Assembly (NCBI GenBank): GCA_959604355.1
Contig: CAUHAO010000007.1
Location: forward strand, 1-64,000
Length of the DNA: 64,000 nucleotides
Reading direction: 5' to 3'
DNA from: an uncultured Eubacteriales bacterium
Lineage (GTDB): Bacteria; Bacillota; Clostridia; Oscillospirales; UBA644
Both the position numbers and the translations under genes were made by a program. Positions 17,813-26,748 of this stretch are shown in pieces; positions within the stretch are counted from its first letter, which is position 1; every line of letters starts with the position of its first letter. The notes beneath the pieces were generated by a model that saw nothing but the letters and a program-made list of their open reading frames with translations, made no database searches and was not told the DNA's origin.

Positions 17813-20407
17813 ATGACAGAACTGAAACTTAAATACAACGCTCCCGCGCAAGACACGCAGCGAGGCTGGGACAGCTACTCTCTTCCCCTCGGCAACGGCT
17901 ATATGGGTGTGAGCCTGTTTAACGGTGTTGAAAAGGATCGCTTACAGATAACGGAAAACTCCTACGCAAACCCGCCCAAATTCGGGGGGCTTACATACCC
18001 CACGGATCTTTATTTTGAATTTCCTCACGAGGGCTACGGCGAATACGAGCGCGGTCTTGACCTCAACGCAGGCAAAGCGTATACAAAATACACATTCAAC
18101 GGCGTTGAATATACCCGCGAATACTTCACGTCGTACCCCGATAAGGTGCTCGTGATACGCCTTACGGCTTCAAAACCCGCGTCTCTTTCATTCACCGCAG
18201 GCGCAAACGTACCGTATATCAGATCCTACGCCGAGAAACGCGGTGACGGCGGCGGCAGACGCGGACGTATAAAAGCAAAAAGCAATACCGTAACGATAAA
18301 AGCACGTCTCAATTACTACAACGTGCGTTTCGAAGGACAGATACGCGTATTTCCCGTCGGCGGCGAACTGAAAACGAACGAGAAAAACGTCGAAGTCATC
18401 AACGCGGATAGTGCTGTCATCATTTTCGGCTGTGCGACGAACTATGAACTTACGTCCAACGTGTTCTCGAATCCCGATCCGAAAAAGAAGATCCCGGACG
18501 TCGATCCGCACGGAAAAGTGCAGAAAATAATGAGCGCAGCTTGCAGAAAATCATATGACCGCCTGTACAAGAACCATTTCAAGGACTACAACGCGCTTTT
18601 CGGAAGAGTAACCCTCGACCTCACCACCGAATACGACCCCGCATATACTGACGAGATTCTTCAGGCGTACCGTGACGGCAAAAAGAGCAAATACCTTGAG
18701 CAGCTCTTCTTCCAGTACGGCAGATATTTGCTCATCTGCTCCTCCCGAAAAGGCTGTCTGCCCGCTCACCTGCAGGGTATATGGAACGCCCTTGAAACTT
18801 CTCCGTGGGGCTCCGGATATTGGCACAACGTAAACCAGCAGATGAACTACTGGCCCGCGTTCAACACCAACCTTATTGAACTTTTCGACTCCTACATAGA
18901 TTTCAATGAAGCGTTCCGCGAAGAAGGCAGTAAATATGCCGCAGAATACGTCAAACACAGCAATCCCGCATCTTACACCGACAAACCGGGCGAATGCGGA
19001 TGGGTCGTCAGCACTCCTTGCTGGGCATATCAGACTTTAGGAATCGGAGAACACTCCGGACCGATGACATGCGGCTTCACCACGCAGATGTTCTGGGATG
19101 CTTACGCTTTCTCTCAGGACGAAGATATGCTCAAAAAGCACGTATACCCCGCTCTTTACTCATTGAGCAAGATGCACACGAAAGCCGTTTCCGACTACGA
19201 CGGATATCTGTATTGCAAATACAGCGACTCTCAGGAGCAGGAACCGTTCGACGGCAGACACGAAGACTACAACACCATAGGTTCTCCCTCTGATCAATCC
19301 ATGATCTGGGAAAACGGCAGAGACCTTCTTCTTGCCGCAGAGATTCTCGGCAAGGACGACAAACTCATAAAACTCCAGCGCGAGCAGATGCCTCTTTACA
19401 ACCCCATAGAAGTCGGCTGGTCGGGTCAGATAAAGGAATACCGCGAAGAACATTTTTACGGCGAGATCGGTGAATATGAGCACCGCCATATGTCTCACCT
19501 GCTCGGTCTTTACCCCGGAAATCTCATTAACCGTAGCACGCCCGCATGGCTTGATGCGGCAAAGGTATCTCTTCGCGAACGCGGCTGGCTCAAACAGGGC
19601 GGTTGGGCGCTCGCACAGCGCACATGCGCATGGGCACGTGTAGGAGACGCAGAAAAAGCATACACCATGTACAACTGGCTTCTGACAAAACGTATTGCTC
19701 CAAACCTTTGGAACTCTCCGCTCTATCAGATAGACGGTAACTTCGGCGGAACGGCAGGCGTAGCGGAAATGTTGCTGCAGAGCCATGAAAGCCATATCGT
19801 GATTCTTCCTGCTCTTCCCGACGAATGGAAGGACGAAGGCAGTTATAAAGGACTCACGGCGCGCGGCGCGTTCGTTGTCGACGTAAACTGGAAAAACGGC
19901 ACGGCCAAAAAGATTGTCGTCACGTCAAAGAAGGGCCGTACATGCAGACTTTCTTACGGCAACATCTCTCTCGCGACAGTCAAGGACGGAAGCGGAAACA
20001 CCGTTGACTTTACCGTTGACGGCAGAGATATGATATCCTTCGAGACAAAGCCCGGCTGCAAATATACAATAACGGGTATCCAGGCACTCAAGCGCCCGCA
20101 GAAACCCGAAGAGCTTGACGCTGATAAAAAGACCATGACTCTCACGTGGAAGACCAAGAGAGGCCTTACATACAATGTATACCGCGCATTTGACAGTGCT
20201 CCGGACTACGAGCAGATTGCCGACGGCTTGCAGGCCGGCAAGCTCACAGATATGACCGCAGAGTTTGACAAGCACGACATCGTCACATACAAGGTAACTT
20301 CCGTCTCCTCCGAAGGCGTCGAAAGCGACGGAGTGACTTTCACCGTCAACCACGCGACAAAACGCGAAATTGAGCTTTACAACAGATATGTCCATCATAT
20401 ATTCTGA
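17813..20407 (+). CDS. GH95-type alpha-L-fucosidase family glycoside hydrolase, cytoplasmic
   Basis: An 864-residue glycoside hydrolase resembling GH95 (alpha-1,2-L-fucosidase; some members are L-galactosidases). The N-terminal beta-sandwich has LPLGNGYMGVSLFNGVEKDRLQ. The (alpha/alpha)6 barrel has LQGIWN, HNVNQQMNYWPA near residue 342, HRHMSHLLGLYPG, and QIDGNFGGTAG near residue 640. The Asn pair and the Asp of the last two match the proposed base machinery of the family. The usual PSTSPE segment carrying the acid Glu is changed to a SDSQE-like stretch. A C-terminal fibronectin-like domain follows the barrel. No signal peptide is seen, so it acts on imported oligosaccharides. The start is fixed by GAGG 10 nt before the ATG and by galE. 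Confidence 0.82.
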   Translation: MTELKLKYNAPAQDTQRGWDSYSLPLGNGYMGVSLFNGVEKDRLQITENSYANPPKFGGLTYPTDLYFEFPHEGYGEYERGLDLNAGKAYTKYTFNGVEYTREYFTSYPDKVLVIRLTASKPASLSFTAGANVPYIRSYAEKRGDGGGRRGRIKAKSNTVTIKARLNYYNVRFEGQIRVFPVGGELKTNEKNVEVINADSAVIIFGCATNYELTSNVFSNPDPKKKIPDVDPHGKVQKIMSAACRKSYDRLYKNHFKDYNALFGRVTLDLTTEYDPAYTDEILQAYRDGKKSKYLEQLFFQYGRYLLICSSRKGCLPAHLQGIWNALETSPWGSGYWHNVNQQMNYWPAFNTNLIELFDSYIDFNEAFREEGSKYAAEYVKHSNPASYTDKPGECGWVVSTPCWAYQTLGIGEHSGPMTCGFTTQMFWDAYAFSQDEDMLKKHVYPALYSLSKMHTKAVSDYDGYLYCKYSDSQEQEPFDGRHEDYNTIGSPSDQSMIWENGRDLLLAAEILGKDDKLIKLQREQMPLYNPIEVGWSGQIKEYREEHFYGEIGEYEHRHMSHLLGLYPGNLINRSTPAWLDAAKVSLRERGWLKQGGWALAQRTCAWARVGDAEKAYTMYNWLLTKRIAPNLWNSPLYQIDGNFGGTAGVAEMLLQSHESHIVILPALPDEWKDEGSYKGLTARGAFVVDVNWKNGTAKKIVVTSKKGRTCRLSYGNISLATVKDGSGNTVDFTVDGRDMISFETKPGCKYTITGIQALKRPQKPEELDADKKTMTLTWKTKRGLTYNVYRAFDSAPDYEQIADGLQAGKLTDMTAEFDKHDIVTYKVTSVSSEGVESDGVTFTVNHATKREIELYNRYVHHIF

Positions 20408-20423
20408 TAGAATACAGTAATTA

Positions 20424-20478
20424 CATGTAAAAATATAGCCGTGAGGAAGCTTATTCCTCACGGCTATATTTTTACATG
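20424..20478. terminator. Bidirectional terminator, 25-bp perfect stem
   Basis: A 25-nt arm and its exact complement enclose the loop GCTTA between the convergent GH95 and nptA genes. The arms end in AT-rich sequence, giving a U-rich run in both directions (TATATTTTTACATG). Confidence 0.85.
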
Positions 20479-20481
20479 CTT

Positions 20482-22230
20482 TTATTTGCTTAACGCGTAT
20501 TTGTTAATGTATTTATTATAATTACTTTCATATTGATCGTCGGCAGACTTGATCTCTTTCAACGATTCATGCAAATTCATAGTATGCTTTGAAGCGTCCA
20601 GCACGCATCCGGCAATATTGGAGCAATGGTCGCTGACGCGCTCAAGGTTAGTAAGCAGATCCGACCAGACAAAGCCGACCTCGATACTGCACTTACCGTC
20701 CTGCATACGAAGAATATGCCGGGTGCGCAGAGTTTCCTTCAAGCCGTCGATGACCTGTTCAAGCGGCTCGACAGAATATGCGGAATCAATGTCATTTTTT
20801 TCAAAAGCGGTAAGGGACAGCGAAAGCACCTCAGAAACGGCCGCGGTCATCACGTCATAGTCCTTCAACGCCTGCTCTGTAAGAGTCAGCTTCTTTTCAC
20901 GCATTTCTTCTGCTGATTCCAGAAGGTTGACGGCGTGGTCGGAGATGCGCTCATAGTCACCGATTACTTTCAGCAGAGAGGTCGCTTCCTCGCTCTCCGC
21001 CTGTCCCATCTTCTGGGCACTCAAACGAACAAGGTAGGTGCCGAGAATATCCTCATAGTGGTCGCAAAGGTCTTCCCATTCCCGAATCTCTTCTGCCTTT
21101 TGAGGCGAGTATTCCGTGAAACATCCCATAGATTGCTTCAGCGCCCGCACCGCAGTTTCTGCCATGTTCAAAGCGAACTTCCGGCACTGTGCAAGGGCGA
21201 GCGGAGGGGTGATAAGCAAGCGCTCATCCAGTTCGGACACTCTTTCGGTGCGCTTTCCGTCAGGCACCAGTCGACAGACCAATTTCTCGAGAAATCCGCC
21301 GAGGGGCAGCATCAGAAGCGTACAAAGGACATTGAAAACGGAATGGGCAACTGCTATTCCCAAAAGACTTGCCGATGTCCCGAGAAAAGAGGGCGCAAAA
21401 ATTGCCTTGATCAGAGAGAATATGCCGAGCCAAACCGCCGTCCCGATGACATTGAAAGAAAGATGCACCATAGCGGCACGCTTGGCGTTTTTGTTTGCAC
21501 CTATCGAAGAAATCAGCGCCGTGACGCATGTGCCGATGTTCTGTCCCATGATGATTGGAATAGCCGCGCCGTAGGATACCGCACCGGTAGCGGCAAGTGC
21601 TTGCAGAATACCGACAGAAGCGGAACTGGATTGAATGATTGCCGTCAGCACCGCGCCGACAAGCACGCCGAGCACGGGATTCGCAAACATCAAAAAGAGG
21701 TTCTGAAATTCAGGAACATTTTCAAGCCCAACTAACGAGCCCGACATGGTTTCCATGCCGAACATCAAGGTGGCAAAGCCGAGGAGAATCATGCCGGTGT
21801 CCTTTTTTTTGTCCTTTTTGCAGAACATATAAAGGATAATACCGACCAGAGCCAAAATCGGTGTAAATGAGGAGGGCTTCAGAAGGTTCACCCACATATT
21901 TCCGCTATCGATGCCCGCAAGGCTCAAAAGCCACGCCGTCACCGTCGTACCGATGTTGGCACCCATGATAACATAGATCGATTGCTTCAGCGTCATGAGC
22001 CCGGAGTTAACAAAACCGACAACCATGACCGTTGTCGCGGAGGAGCTTTGAATTACCGCCGTCACGCCGAGCCCTGTAAGAAGTCCTGCCGGCCGACTAT
22101 TCGTCATTTTTCCGAGCACGTTGCGGAGCCCGCTTCCCGCACGGCGTTCCAGAGCCTGTCCCATAAGGCTCATTCCGAACAAAAAGAGACACAGCCCACC
22201 GATCATCGATAATAAATTGAAAATGTCCAT
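20482..22230 (-). CDS. Na+/phosphate cotransporter with C-terminal PhoU-like domain
   Basis: A 582-residue NptA/PNaS-type transporter that takes up inorganic phosphate with sodium. Two inverted Na/Pi repeats are marked by QSSSATTVMVVGF and QSSSASVGILQAL, each followed by MGxNIGTxVTA. From about residue 340 a cytoplasmic helical PhoU-like domain follows, with two repeats of conserved Glu/Asp and DHAVN and DHCSN motifs that may bind metal and gate the transporter. It is encoded after the HD-domain and PhoPR genes and has its own promoter with two TTTACA boxes, so it is a likely PhoP target induced by phosphate starvation. Confidence 0.92.
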   Translation of the reverse strand: MDIFNLLSMIGGLCLFLFGMSLMGQALERRAGSGLRNVLGKMTNSRPAGLLTGLGVTAVIQSSSATTVMVVGFVNSGLMTLKQSIYVIMGANIGTTVTAWLLSLAGIDSGNMWVNLLKPSSFTPILALVGIILYMFCKKDKKKDTGMILLGFATLMFGMETMSGSLVGLENVPEFQNLFLMFANPVLGVLVGAVLTAIIQSSSASVGILQALAATGAVSYGAAIPIIMGQNIGTCVTALISSIGANKNAKRAAMVHLSFNVIGTAVWLGIFSLIKAIFAPSFLGTSASLLGIAVAHSVFNVLCTLLMLPLGGFLEKLVCRLVPDGKRTERVSELDERLLITPPLALAQCRKFALNMAETAVRALKQSMGCFTEYSPQKAEEIREWEDLCDHYEDILGTYLVRLSAQKMGQAESEEATSLLKVIGDYERISDHAVNLLESAEEMREKKLTLTEQALKDYDVMTAAVSEVLSLSLTAFEKNDIDSAYSVEPLEQVIDGLKETLRTRHILRMQDGKCSIEVGFVWSDLLTNLERVSDHCSNIAGCVLDASKHTMNLHESLKEIKSADDQYESNYNKYINKYALSK

Positions 22231-22261
22231 CTGTTACCTATTCCTTTCCTGTATCAGAATA

Positions 22262-22316
22262 AGTATAACAGACGGACATCAAATCGGTTATCCTTGTTTT
22301 GTAAAATCGATGTAAA
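22262..22316 (-). promoter_or_regulatory. PhoP-box promoter of the Na/Pi transporter
   Basis: On the minus strand two TTTACA boxes (22316-22311 and 22305-22300) are 11 nt apart. Then come 7 nt, GATAACCGA (22292-22284), 16 nt and TATACT (22267-22262). The direct TTTACA repeat with an 11-nt period matches Gram-positive PhoP boxes. The -35 region is poor, as in activator-dependent promoters. The same layout stands in front of the response regulator gene. Confidence 0.75.
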
Positions 22317-22319
22317 GTT

Positions 22320-22976
22320 TCAAATTAACTGCTGCTCATTAATCATAAGCTTGAATTGCAGCCCCACCTTTTCCGCCGCCTTTCGGCAGAGAATCATGCG
22401 TTCCATAAAGATTTCAAAGTATTCCATCACGCTGCCCACATGGGTATCGATCTGCAATTTCAGTTTGATCAATGTATGCGCTTCATTGATTTTCAGTTCT
22501 GATTTTGTAACCGAATAATTCACACGGTCGTGAATATCAAATGTTGTAAGCTCATGATTACGCACACGGCTTCGGCGCACATCGGATTTATCTGCTAAAA
22601 TCAGAGCGGCGGCGAGAGGACTGACAGGAACACCTGTGCCTTCATCGTGATTGCCGATAGCAGATACGATCAGTGCAATTTCCTCCGGAGGAAAGTCCAG
22701 ATGGTCAAGAATACGAAATGCCATAATCGCACCGCTTTGACTGTGATCCACCCTGTTGATGAGATTGCCTATATCGTGCAAAAAACCCGCAATTTTTCCA
22801 AGTTCAACTGTCCTTTCGGGATAGCCGAGCGTTTTCAAAATATACCCTGTCTTTTCCGCAACTGCCGTAACATGGGCAAAACTGTGTTCGGTATATCCAA
22901 GCTCGGCAAGTGTTTCATCCGCCGCCTTTACATAGGTTCGGATTGTCGGATCATCGCGGATTTGTTCATAGGTCAT
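22320..22976 (-). CDS. HD-domain phosphohydrolase
   Basis: A 218-residue HD-superfamily protein. The HD signature HDIGNLINRVDHSQSGA lies at about residues 88-104, with a further NHDEGTG and a late Asp in LADKSDV that complete a typical two-metal site. Family members hydrolyse nucleotides or cyclic nucleotides, but the substrate here is unknown. The start overlaps the end of phoR by 11 nt and the stop lies 4 nt before the PhoP boxes of the transporter gene, so it belongs to the phosphate-sensing cluster. A role in nucleotide or second-messenger turnover under phosphate stress is inference. Confidence 0.8.
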   Translation of the reverse strand: MTYEQIRDDPTIRTYVKAADETLAELGYTEHSFAHVTAVAEKTGYILKTLGYPERTVELGKIAGFLHDIGNLINRVDHSQSGAIMAFRILDHLDFPPEEIALIVSAIGNHDEGTGVPVSPLAAALILADKSDVRRSRVRNHELTTFDIHDRVNYSVTKSELKINEAHTLIKLKLQIDTHVGSVMEYFEIFMERMILCRKAAEKVGLQFKLMINEQQLI

Positions 22977-24648
22977 GGTTGTCTTGACTCCTCTCTTTCG
23001 GGAAAATCACAGTGATCGTCGTCCCTTCGTCAAGAACGCTATGAACCTCGATTTTGGCATTATGGAGTTTTGCCGCATGCTTGACAATGGAAAGCCCGAG
23101 CCCCGTGCCGCCGACAGACTTGGAACGACTCTTATCCACGCGATAGAATCGCTCAAAAATTCGCTCCTGTGCTTCGGGCGGAATCCCTATACCGGTGTCT
23201 CTGACAGATAGAACAGCGTTATTATCGTCGCCCGTCACCTTCACGAAGACGCTTCCTCCACGACGATTGTACTTGATAGCGTTATCGCAAAGGTTATATA
23301 CAATACCGGACAGAAGAGCGGGAATTCCGTCAATTTCTGTTGCCTCACCTTCAAGGGTCAGTTCGACTCCGGCATCTTTCGCCACAGGTGTCAGATTTCG
23401 CACGGTAAGAGAGGCGATCTCGTAGATATCCGTCTTTTCCCACTTCATATCCTCCGCACCCTCGTCAAGATGCGAAAGCTTGATGATATCATCCACAAGC
23501 GAGATCATACGGTGCGCTTCGTTATAGATCTGTCCTGAAAACTTCGGCACATCCTCCGCCTTGACCATCCCGCCGGCCATCAATTCCGCACAACCCGAAA
23601 TGGTTTGCAGGGGGGTTTTGAGTTCGTGTGACACATTGGCGGTGAATTCGCGTCTTGTTTCCTCGGCTTTTTCTTTTTCGGTAATATCAAAGAGAATCAA
23701 AGCAACGCCTGTGACTTTTCCGTCAGTTATGACGGGGCTTGCGTTCATCTGATAACGCCGCTCTCCGATGACAATGTTTTTTTCCGCGTGATTGCCTGCT
23801 ATGGAAACACGGAGCAATTCCTGTAAATCAAACGAATTATTGAAAAGTAACAGATCTTTACCTATGCAATAGCGGCTTATGCCGAGCAAGCGAGATGCAG
23901 ATTCGTTAATACTGATGATGCATCCGTTTTCGTTCAGCAGAATGATTCCTTCGTTCATCTGCCGCGTTGCCGTGTCAAACTCATCCTTTTTTTGCTTAAG
24001 TTCGGCTTCCTGTCGCTTCAACTGCTTCTGTTGGGTACGAATCCGACGGACAAGGGAGGAAAGCTCTTCATATGTGTCCTCTTCCCGTAAATCGTCCAAG
24101 TTGAGCTTGTTCAAAGGATCAATTATCCTTTTGGAAAGCCGAAAGGCAAGCACGAGCGATAAAACTACAACGATGACAGCGACGATCAAAATAGGCTGAA
24201 GCATGGAAAAGAGCAGTCCCCACCATGTCATTTGCGAAACAGAAAGACGAATCACCGTACCGTCCGAGAGCCTGGTCGCCGCATAATACTGCCGTTCCGT
24301 CAAGGTTTTCGAATAGCGTGAGCTTTCTCCGGTACCTGTCAACAGAGCCTCTTTTATTTCCTCTCGCTCCAAATGGTTCTCCATTCCCGAGCTGTCTGCT
24401 TTGCTGTCGAAAAGCACGCTTCCGTCTGCTGAAATCCACGTAATACGAGTATCATCGGCAGGAAGCCCCTTCAGGTAATCAAGCCCCCCCTGCTCCACGG
24501 CGGTGGAAACCAATGATGTTTGCGTGACCAGTCTGCTTTTCTGCTGATCTGAAAAATAGGCATACAAAACGCCCATAATTAAAACCAATGAAGCGAGAAA
24601 AACCGCAACCGAAACAATGCATATCGAGCGGAAAATTTTTTTTGTCAT
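22966..24648 (-). CDS. phoR: PhoR-type phosphate sensor histidine kinase
   Basis: A 560-residue membrane kinase. Transmembrane segments lie at about residues 7-30 and 150-175 and flank an extracellular sensor region, followed by a HAMP-like linker, a coiled coil and a PAS domain (residues 220-320). The HisKA box SHELKTPLQTISG carries the phosphorylated His at about residue 341. N, G1 and G2 boxes follow (NLCDNAIKYN, DTGIGIP, GTGLGLSIV). The ATG overlaps the stop of the response regulator as ATGA. Placement next to a phosphate transporter and Pho boxes points to phosphate starvation sensing. Confidence 0.9.
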   Translation of the reverse strand: MTKKIFRSICIVSVAVFLASLVLIMGVLYAYFSDQQKSRLVTQTSLVSTAVEQGGLDYLKGLPADDTRITWISADGSVLFDSKADSSGMENHLEREEIKEALLTGTGESSRYSKTLTERQYYAATRLSDGTVIRLSVSQMTWWGLLFSMLQPILIVAVIVVVLSLVLAFRLSKRIIDPLNKLNLDDLREEDTYEELSSLVRRIRTQQKQLKRQEAELKQKKDEFDTATRQMNEGIILLNENGCIISINESASRLLGISRYCIGKDLLLFNNSFDLQELLRVSIAGNHAEKNIVIGERRYQMNASPVITDGKVTGVALILFDITEKEKAEETRREFTANVSHELKTPLQTISGCAELMAGGMVKAEDVPKFSGQIYNEAHRMISLVDDIIKLSHLDEGAEDMKWEKTDIYEIASLTVRNLTPVAKDAGVELTLEGEATEIDGIPALLSGIVYNLCDNAIKYNRRGGSVFVKVTGDDNNAVLSVRDTGIGIPPEAQERIFERFYRVDKSRSKSVGGTGLGLSIVKHAAKLHNAKIEVHSVLDEGTTITVIFPKERSQDNHDL

Positions 24649-25319
24649 ACATTTGCCTCCATTTTATATCCGACACCGCGCACTGTTTCGATTCTTTCTC
24701 CGGCTGTGCCAAGCTTGGTACGCAGTGTCCCGATATGGACATCCACCGTTCGCGTTTCTCCGATAAAGTCAATGCCCCAAATCTGAGACAGAAGCTGATC
24801 TCTTGTGAAAACCTGCCCGGGGTTGGATAAGAGAACACGCAAAAGGTCGTATTCTTTTAAGGTGAGGACAAGCGCCGAGCCGTCCACGGTCACGGTGTGT
24901 TTTTTACAATCCATACAAATCTGCCCGCTTTGCAATATCTCGCCTTTTTCCTTCGGAGTTGTCCGACGGAGCAGAGCGCGGACACGGGAGACCATTTCCA
25001 TCATGCCGAAGGGCTTGGCGAGATAGTCGTCGGCACCGAGATCAAGCCCTATCACCTTGTCGTATTCGGTACCTTTTGCACTTGCCATCATCACCGGGAT
25101 ATCGGCGGTCAAAGGATTCGCGCGCAATTTCTTCAAAATCGAAATTCCATCCTCGCCGGGGAGCATGATGTCAAGAAGTATCAGATCCGGATTTTCCTGT
25201 TTCATTTCCTGCCAAAAGGATGGTGAATCTGGGAATCCCTTTGCCTCAAAGCCGGAGGCGTTCAGCGTATAAATCATAAGATCACGAATGCTGTCTTCAT
25301 CTTCTACACAGTAAATCAT
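24645..25319 (-). CDS. phoP: PhoP/PhoB-type response regulator
   Basis: A 224-residue OmpR-family regulator. The receiver domain has acidic residues EDED at 6-9, the phosphorylated Asp50 (LILLDIMLPG) and the Lys in KPFG. From about residue 130 comes a winged-helix DNA-binding domain (LTLKEYDLLRVLLSNPG, then VDVHIGTLRTKLG). It is the first gene of phoP-phoR-HD, and its promoter carries the same paired TTTACA boxes as the transporter gene, so autoregulation is likely. Confidence 0.92.
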   Translation of the reverse strand: MIYCVEDEDSIRDLMIYTLNASGFEAKGFPDSPSFWQEMKQENPDLILLDIMLPGEDGISILKKLRANPLTADIPVMMASAKGTEYDKVIGLDLGADDYLAKPFGMMEMVSRVRALLRRTTPKEKGEILQSGQICMDCKKHTVTVDGSALVLTLKEYDLLRVLLSNPGQVFTRDQLLSQIWGIDFIGETRTVDVHIGTLRTKLGTAGERIETVRGVGYKMEANV

Positions 25320-25342
25320 ATTCGGCCTCCGTTTTTGACTAT

Positions 25343-25397
25343 AGTATATCCATTCAATGTAATGTCGGTTATCTTTTTTCTGTAAAATTCTTGTAAA
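25343..25397 (-). promoter_or_regulatory. PhoP-box promoter of phoP-phoR-HD
   Basis: On the minus strand TTTACA (25397-25392), 5 nt, TTTACA (25386-25381), 7 nt, GATAACCGA (25373-25365), 16 nt and TATACT (25348-25343). Every spacing equals that of the transporter promoter, while the spacer sequences between differ. Confidence 0.75.
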
Positions 25398-25922
25398 GCT
25401 GTTTTTGTCTGCTCAGATTACTTCAACACGGTAATACCGGTAAATGACTGACAGAAAAATACGGCTGAGATATAATTATCGGTATCCTCTACCGATATTA
25501 TATCACAACAGTTCAATTAAGTCAAGAAATGAAGCTTCTTTTCTTTCTTGGGAATGATTGTTGAGTTTGTGGATGAAAAAAGAGCCGAGGACAGCCGAAA
25601 ATTAAGGCATAACCGACCGCGAGGGCTGCAATCAGCCGCATGATGGCGGTCAACCGGAGATGTGTGTATGACGGTGTCGGATAGATTGAGCAGTTGAGTA
25701 ATCTCCCGAGCTTGTTTTCGACGGAAATCTGCGTCGGTTTTCAATTCCGAAAACGCAATCCGTACAATCAGGATGCATTTGAAAAAGACAATCGCCGACG
25801 GCAAAAGTAAAGAAACGGAAACCGCGCTTGCAAAAGTCTTAAATGCTCCGATCAGAGCTTTCTTTCATTACAATAACTTTATGTTCTGATATAATTCTCT
25901 CACATATTTAAAACAACTCATT
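25398..25922. other. Gene-poor stretch of unknown content
   Basis: There is no convincing gene for about 520 nt. It holds a hairpin TATCGGTA-TCCTC-TACCGATA at 25477-25497. A minus-strand open frame at 25517-25804 has no ribosome site and no recognisable protein. On the plus strand, 25773-25889 can be read as a 38-residue peptide (starting MHLKKTIADG) without a clear ribosome site. This looks like decayed former coding DNA between the Pho and ribosomal-protein clusters. Confidence 0.4.
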
Positions 25923-25972
25923 ATAACGCCTGAGGGATACCTGCTTTATCGCAGGTATCCCTCAGACGTTAT
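25923..25972 (-). terminator. Hairpin after rplA
   Basis: Two 22-nt arms enclose a 6-nt loop just downstream of rplA. The single imperfect position is a G-U pair in the minus-strand RNA but a C-A clash in the plus-strand RNA, so it is tuned to the rplA transcript. No clean U-run follows directly, so it may act as a terminator or a 3'-end stabiliser. Confidence 0.6.
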
Positions 25973-25990
25973 GTTAATTTTCAATTATTA

Positions 25991-26683
25991 TCAGCCGAGT
26001 TTTGCAGAGTTGACTTTGATACCGGGGCCCATCGTAGAAGCAACGACACAACTCTTTATATACTGACCTTTAGCAGCTGCGGGTCTTGCCTTGATGATAG
26101 CGCCGAGAAGAGTGTTGAAGTTTTCTGCGAGCTTTTCTGCACCGAAAGAAGCTTTGCCGATCGGGCAGTGGATAATGTTGGTTTTATCGAGTCTGTACTC
26201 AATTTTACCGGCTTTGATCTCCTTGATCGCCTGAGCGACGTTAGGAGTAACGGTACCTGCCTTCGGGTTAGGCATCAAGCCTTTAGGACCGAGGACTTTA
26301 CCGAGACGGCCGACAACACCCATCATGTCGGGAGTCGCGACAACGATATCAAAGTCGAACCAGTTTTCATGCTGAATCTTTGCAACAAGATCTTCGCCGC
26401 CGACATAATCAGCGCCTGCAGCCTGAGCTTCGTCGATCTTATCGCCCTTCGCGAAAACAAGAACTTTTATGCTCTTACCGGTTCCGTGAGGAAGAACGAT
26501 AGCGCCTCTGACCTGCTGGTCAGCGTGACGGGAGTCAACGCCGAGTCTTACATGGACTTCAACAGTCTCATCAAATTTAGCCTTTGCGGTCTGGCAAACC
26601 AGGCCCATAGCTTCGTCTGTATCATAGAGCTTAGCTCTGTCAATGAGCTTTGCGCTCTCAATATATTTCTTACCCTGTTTCAT
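25991..26683 (-). CDS. rplA: 50S ribosomal protein L1
   Basis: A 230-residue L1 of normal length that binds 23S rRNA in the L1 stalk. Family marks are GKKYIESAKLIDR at the start, the VxVRLGVDSRHADQQVRG segment, LGPKGLMPNPKAGTVT in the middle and the C-terminal S-rich TMGPGIKV. It is the last gene of rpmG-secE-nusG-rplK-rplA. rplJ and rplL, which usually follow, are absent here. Confidence 0.97.
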   Translation of the reverse strand: MKQGKKYIESAKLIDRAKLYDTDEAMGLVCQTAKAKFDETVEVHVRLGVDSRHADQQVRGAIVLPHGTGKSIKVLVFAKGDKIDEAQAAGADYVGGEDLVAKIQHENWFDFDIVVATPDMMGVVGRLGKVLGPKGLMPNPKAGTVTPNVAQAIKEIKAGKIEYRLDKTNIIHCPIGKASFGAEKLAENFNTLLGAIIKARPAAAKGQYIKSCVVASTMGPGIKVNSAKLG

Positions 26684-26748
26684 AATCTTAAAAAAATCCT
26701 CCTATGTGGTTTGTTCGGAAATTAATCCTCCCACTTATTGAATGGCAC

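Noticed and set aside
16525..17856. 443-codon minus-strand open frame opposite galE
   Set aside because: galE is unmistakable on the plus strand; the opposite frame is Cys/Phe-rich without family marks, as expected for a shadow.
20935..21735. 266-codon plus-strand frame opposite the Na/Pi transporter
   Set aside because: Arg/His-rich translation with no ribosome site, opposite a clear transporter gene.
25517..25804. 95-codon minus-strand frame between phoP and rplA
   Set aside because: No ribosome site, no promoter of its own and no family resemblance; treated as part of a gene-poor patch.
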